Below, one piece after another: positions 60,307 through 64,000 of a DNA stretch of 64,000 bases; position 1 is the first letter of the stretch, and the number at the start of each line of letters is the position of its first letter. The notes below the pieces were generated by a model. That model did no database searches and had not been told where the DNA came from. It saw nothing but the letters and a program-made list of their open reading frames with translations. The translations under genes were made by a program, and so were the position numbers. Origin of the DNA: Maridesulfovibrio bastinii DSM 16055 (lineage in GTDB: Bacteria > Desulfobacterota > Desulfovibrionia > Desulfovibrionales > Desulfovibrionaceae); assembly GCF_000429985.1 (NCBI RefSeq), contig NZ_AUCX01000020.1, forward strand, positions 38,154 through 102,153, read 5' to 3'.

Positions 60307-61269
60307 TTAAGCGAAGCCTTTATTGAGCAGTCTGTGGAGTTGTAGGCAACCAAGGACATTCCCCTTATCATTCACTACGGGCAAAATTGTGATGCGAAAT
60401 TTTTCCATGATGGAAAATGCCTGAGCTGCCAATAGATTCGGACCTATGGTCCGCGGGGCAGCTGTCATAACTTCGTTTATTGGGGAATCCAATTTAGTGC
60501 AATTTCCCTTTTCAAGTATGCGGCGCAGGTCTCCATCTGTGAAAATTCCAAGGAGTTTGTTGTTTTTAATAATGAGCACAACACCGAGTCCTTTGCTCGA
60601 CATTTGAAAAATCGCTTCACGGACAGTTTGTCCTGAATTGACAACAGGCGTTTCTTCGAAAGGAGGCATAACGTCTTTAACTTTGGTAAGCAGGCGAAAG
60701 CCGAGGCTGCCGCCAGGGTGGAAGCGTGCGAAATCCGCTTTTGTAAATCCTTTTGCTTTAATCAAGGCGCATGCCAGAGCATCCCCCATAACCAGTGCCG
60801 TTGTTGTGCTTGAAGTCGGGGCGCAATTTAAAGGGCAAGCTTCACGTTCAACTCCCGTATCCAGTACAATATCACTGTTTTTTGCGAGGGTGGATTGAGT
60901 GTTGCCAGTAAGTGCAATGCATTTAATTCCGAATTGGAGGAAGCATGGAATCAGCTTTACGACTTCGTCTGTTTCGCCGCTGTTGGATAGGATTATAGCT
61001 AGATCACTACTGGTAATGACACCAAGGTCTCCATGATAGGCTTCACCAGGATGCATAAAAATGGATGGTGTTCCAGTGCTTGAGAAAGTTGCAGCAATTT
61101 TCCTGGCTATGTGTCCTGCCTTGCCCATACCAGTAAAAATTACTCGACCTCGGCAGGAGAGTAAGAGGCTTACAGCGGCGACAACTTCTTCGTCAAGTCG
61201 ACTCTGCATCTGTCTTAACGCTTGGATTTCATTTTCTAACGCTTTATTTACATCATTAAGAATACTCAT
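60307..61269 (-). CDS. kpsF: Arabinose-5-phosphate isomerase (KpsF/KdsD)
   Basis: Enzyme of 320 aa that makes arabinose 5-phosphate, the first precursor of KDO. SIS domain (about 30-170) with GMGKAGHIARKIAATFSSTG, HGDLGVIT and LSNSGETDEV; two CBS repeats at the C terminus (DVMPPFEETPVV and EVMTAAPRTIG ... LQLHRLLNKG). ATG 61269 lies 11 bases from AAGGA, while the in-frame ATG at 61278 is only 2 bases away. Convergent with kdsB. The downstream kdsA is decayed. Confidence 0.92.
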   Translation of the reverse strand: MSILNDVNKALENEIQALRQMQSRLDEEVVAAVSLLLSCRGRVIFTGMGKAGHIARKIAATFSSTGTPSIFMHPGEAYHGDLGVITSSDLAIILSNSGETDEVVKLIPCFLQFGIKCIALTGNTQSTLAKNSDIVLDTGVEREACPLNCAPTSSTTTALVMGDALACALIKAKGFTKADFARFHPGGSLGFRLLTKVKDVMPPFEETPVVNSGQTVREAIFQMSSKGLGVVLIIKNNKLLGIFTDGDLRRILEKGNCTKLDSPINEVMTAAPRTIGPNLLAAQAFSIMEKFRITILPVVNDKGNVLGCLQLHRLLNKGFA

Positions 61270-61297
61270 TTTGAACATATTCCTTTTTAATTTGAGT

Positions 61298-61585
61298 GGT
61301 CAACCATCCTGACTTAATATCAAGTCTAGCGTATCAACTCGTTTTTATTTATATTTTAATCAAGGCAACCACCAAATTATTCACCAATTTGGTGGTTGTC
61401 TTGATATTCAAGTGCAAATGCAAACGCAAACGCAATAGATCAAAAATCATCGACGATGTCCAGACAACGAATGCCTGCCAGATGGGCTGACAGGACTTAA
61501 TTTCTTCTTCGAGATATCCGTGGCATTGATATTTTCCCGCACGTTAATCTTCTATTCTGTTCCATGTGCAAGAATCTTAAGGCCT
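61298..61585 (+). repeat. Right arm of the inverted repeat around the KDO cassette
   Basis: Counterpart of 58012-58273 in opposite orientation. The inner end (GGTCAACC at 61298-61305) is 29 bp from the kpsF start; the outer end is 20 bp from the IS5-type element. In the sense of transcription, kdsB and kpsF thus share a related upstream region. Confidence 0.75.
61359..61405. other. Long perfect stem-loop upstream of kpsF
   Basis: ATCAAGGCAACCACCAAATT (61359-61378) pairs with 61386-61405 over 20 bp with a single G/T mismatch, and a 7-base loop ATTCACC. No T-tract of note follows on either strand. The left repeat arm (58180-58213) holds only one recognisable half of this structure. Confidence 0.7.
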
Positions 61586-61604
61586 CTACCATTTAAGAAT
61601 TATT

Positions 61605-63066
61605 TAGTCAGTCCTGAAAAACGCACAGCAGCCTGAAATGAATTAACAAATACTTCCAAGTGATGTAGTATTTTCGACCAGTAAATGTTTTTTTCTACGA
61701 AAATCAGGTCGAATTGATGCAGCATAAGGCGGGCAAAAATGAAGGCAAAACCGAAGAAGCAACCGCAGGGAACTTTCCTCTATCCAGACCTTCTGGATCA
61801 ACTCAACCCGAATCATCCACTTCTTCGGCTTGCGTCGGAGATTTCGTGGAGTCGCTTTGAAGAGGAGTTTGCAGGACTTTACAGCGTCAATGGTTGTCCG
61901 GCCAAGACCACGAGGCTAATGGTCGGTTTGATGTTGCTCAAGCAGCTGGAAAACCTGAGTGACGAGCGGGTTATAGAAGTATGGGCGCAGGACCCGTATT
62001 ATCAGGCATTTTGCGGCATGACTGAATTTCAATGGAGCCTGCCCTGCGACCCAACAGATTTGGTTTATTTTCGCAAACGCATCGGTGAAGACGGTACTCG
62101 TTTGTTCTTTGAAATTTCAGTGAAGTTGCATGTCGATGATGCCATGGAGCGCGAGGTCACGGTGGACACCACCGTGCAGGAAAAGAATATAACTTTTCCT
62201 ACTGACCTGAAACTTTTGGAGAAGATCATCAAGACCTGCCGCAAGATTGCAGACCGCGAGCAGGTCAAACTGCGTCGCAGTTTCAGGCGGACACTACCAA
62301 GCTTAGTTTGAAACGGATGAAGATGGTCAAAAAGGCAAAGAAGATGCGGACTATGGCCAGCGCATTGATCTGTGAGCTTCAGCGCAAAATGCAAGCCCAG
62401 ACTCTGAAGCGTTATCAGAAGCAGTTTGATCTGTTTGAACGCGTCAGAAACCAAAAGCGCAGCGACAAGGACAAGGTCTACAGCCTGCATGAACCAAATG
62501 TACTGTGTATCTCCAAAGGCAAGGCGCATAAACAATACGAATTCAGGCGCAAGGCTTCAGTCGTCGTGACGAAAATCACTGGCATCATTGTCGGCGCGAT
62601 GAGTTTCGATAAAAACATTTACGACGGACACACATTGCCACAAGTGCTGACCCAATGCGGGGCGATCACTGGAACCTGTCCATCGGTAGCCATCTGTGAC
62701 CGTGGCTACAGAGGCTTGAAGCAAGTTGGCGATGTGCAAATACTGATTCCAGGTCGACCCAAGAAAAGCGACTTATAGTATCAACGGCAGAAGTCACGGC
62801 AACCTTTTCGTCGCCGAGCCACCATCGAACCAATCATAGGCCATCTCAAACACGACCATAGAATGGCCCGGTGCTACCTCAAAGGTGCAGTTGGCGATGC
62901 CATAAATTTGTTTATGGCAAGTGCCGCGTTCAACTTCAAGAAATGGATACGGCAGTTGGGAGAGTTTTTTGCTCTCTTTTCGCTCGTCATCGTATTTGGA
63001 AGTTCAAGGTAGCGACTTGCTGCAAATTTTTGATAACTGCTGAAACGGCTTTTTCAGGATTGACTA
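61605..63066 (+). mobile_element. IS5-superfamily insertion element, inactive
   Basis: Terminal inverted repeats TAGTCAGTCCTGAAAAA (61605-61621) and TTTTTCAGGATTGACTA (63050-63066) match at 16 of 17 positions. Length 1462 bp with one transposase gene, which is broken. Clear target duplication not seen. Confidence 0.82.
61739..63012 (+). pseudogene. IS5-type DDE transposase pseudogene
   Basis: N-terminal part (61739-62311) has the InsH-like domain GLYSVNGCPAKTTRLMVGLM, DPTDLVYFRKRIGEDG and the first catalytic Asp in VDTTVQEK. After a frameshift near 62300 the frame goes on with KGKAHKQYEFRRKASVV, AICDRGYRGLK (second Asp), an in-frame TAG at 62776-62778, and RRRATIEPIIGHLKHDHRM (Glu). One shift and one stop inactivate it. 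Confidence 0.87.
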
Positions 63067-63153
63067 TTTAAGCAGATGCTTTTCCTTTATTATGGTATAA
63101 CTGTCACGTCCTGCAATAGGTTTACGTTCAAAGAATCTATTTTATAAAAAAGG

Positions 63154-63660
63154 ATGAGAATCAACAAGTAAAGCGTACTCAGCGCGATTACACAATGTGC
63201 TTCAAGTTAGCGATTGTAGCTCAAGTTGAAAAGGCGAGCTAACATACAAACAGGCCCAAAAACGTATGATATTCAATGGCGTAGTATCGTTTTGATCTGG
63301 TTAAGAAAGCACGAAAATCTTGACTGGGGTAGGCCTATGGTACATCAGAAAAGAAAGCCAAAATCTAAAGAGACTCCAGCATAAAAGATCAAACGCCTTG
63401 AAAAAAAGTTACAGGAAGAGAAACTAAAAACGATACTTATTAATGAAATAATTGACATTTTTTATATGAGATTTGGTACGTTAATAAGAAAAAAAATATC
63501 ACCGAGCTGTCTACAGCAAGCAGAAAAGCGTAATGATACACGGGAAAACAATTCCAAAAAGTAAAGGAACTTGTATTGACCCTGCGTGCCAGAATGCCTC
63601 GTCTGGGAACGCGAAAGCTATACTTTTTGGTTAATCCGGCCCAAGCGTACTTTTGACAAA
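63154..63660 (+). pseudogene. IS3-family element remnant (OrfA and start of OrfB)
   Basis: The plus strand reads KRTQRDYTMCFKLAIVAQVE and KGELTYKQAQKRYDI, an IS3-type helix-turn-helix OrfA; then KIKRLEKKLQEEKLKTILIN and EIIDIFYMRFG (leucine zipper). OrfB is represented only by LTLRARMPRLGTRKLYFL near 63575-63630. Stops (for example TAA at 63383) and loss of the DDE domain show a relic. It ends where the ISL3 element begins. Confidence 0.78.
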
Positions 63661-63722
63661 ATGAAAGGACATGGCGTCCAATCGATATTCACGCCAATGA
63701 ACGTCTAGAAGGAAGAATCGCC

Positions 63723-64000
63723 ATGTCCACGAGTTTCGTCTACCACGCCTTGGGGCTGTCCGGCTATGACTATGTCCGGCAGGATTTCGTTTCCGGAAAC
63801 GTGCTTATTTATGTGAAGCCGAAAGCAAAGCTTGTAAGGTGTTCACGGTGCAAGCACCGCCATGTGATCCATAAAGGAAGAAGTGAGCGTTGGTTACGCA
63901 CTGTCCCTGTTGGTATCAAGCCGATTTGGATCATTGTCGATGTGCCTCGTGTCCAGTGCCGTAAATGTGGCTGTATCAGACGTATCAAGCTTTCCATAGT
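63723..64000 (+). CDS. ISL3-family transposase (partial, right edge)
   Basis: The first 92 codons are visible: MSTSFVYHALGLSGYDYVRQ, then a zinc-finger-like part with CSRCKHRHVIHKG and CRKCGCIRRIKL. These are the N-terminal hallmarks of ISL3 transposases. The frame is open to the window edge. It lies directly after the IS3 relic. Confidence 0.85.
   Translation, partial: MSTSFVYHALGLSGYDYVRQDFVSGNVLIYVKPKAKLVRCSRCKHRHVIHKGRSERWLRTVPVGIKPIWIIVDVPRVQCRKCGCIRRIKLSI

Noticed and set aside
62776..62778. Amber codon in the IS5-type transposase as programmed read-through
   Set aside because: An additional frameshift near 62300 already inactivates the gene.
1..64000. tRNA, rRNA or CRISPR loci
   Set aside because: None was recognised on either strand by eye; a dedicated covariance-model search would be needed to exclude small RNAs.

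Overview
The window looks like chromosome of an anaerobic, sulfate-reducing-type Desulfobacterota (Desulfovibrionales-like). The support is a two-domain molybdenum aldehyde oxidoreductase of the Mop type, a DsrC-family protein, two sigma-54 activators with matching sites, and a complete type II secretion locus with interleaved glycan genes. No rRNA or tRNA gene was seen that would fix the species.

Region 1 (1-5.8 kb): a minus-strand operon encodes a thiamine-diphosphate 2-oxo-acid/acetoin dehydrogenase complex (E2, Lin0512 family protein, E1 alpha, E1 beta running off the left edge). It is divergent from an AcoR-like sigma-54 activator. The gap holds a good -24/-12 promoter and two identical-format dyads (TGTTC-N7-GAACA).

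Region 2 (6.1-14.7 kb): a CBS-PAS-AAA-Fis activator precedes an operon of metallo-beta-lactamase-fold hydrolase, iron alcohol dehydrogenase, Mop-type aldehyde oxidoreductase, a DsrC-like protein with unusual cysteines, and a cysteine desulfurase. Three GATGC-N6-GCATC sites lie between activator and operon. The likely logic is alcohol to aldehyde to acid, with a dedicated sulfur supply, perhaps for the Mo=S ligand.

Region 3 (14.8-40.2 kb): a nearly complete type II secretion system (GspI, J, K, L, M, a GspA-GspB fusion, G, H, then F, C, D, E, N). It is interrupted by glycan genes: two GT4 glycosyltransferases, an alpha/beta hydrolase, an STT3/PglB-type oligosaccharyltransferase with an altered signature motif, a DPM1-like GT2, a DUF2304 protein and a Wzm/Wzt exporter. 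A TPR lipoprotein and a large unknown lipoprotein sit in the middle. The arrangement suggests that protein glycosylation and secretion are physically coupled here.

Region 4 (40.4-64 kb): an insertion-sequence-rich accessory island. An IS66 relic carries an IS630 relic inside its tnpA and abuts a decayed second Wzm/Wzt pair. Then comes a cluster for a surface polysaccharide: GT, a 921-aa GT fusion, three Capsule_synth (KpsC/KpsS-like) proteins, one fused to a hexapeptide acyltransferase and one to DUF4214, a sulfotransferase with long coiled-coil repeats, and a GT2. Next is a KDO cassette (kdsB, histidine phosphatase, broken kdsA, kpsF) framed by a diverged inverted repeat of about 260-290 bp. 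The right end is a pile-up of IS5-type, IS3 and ISL3 elements.
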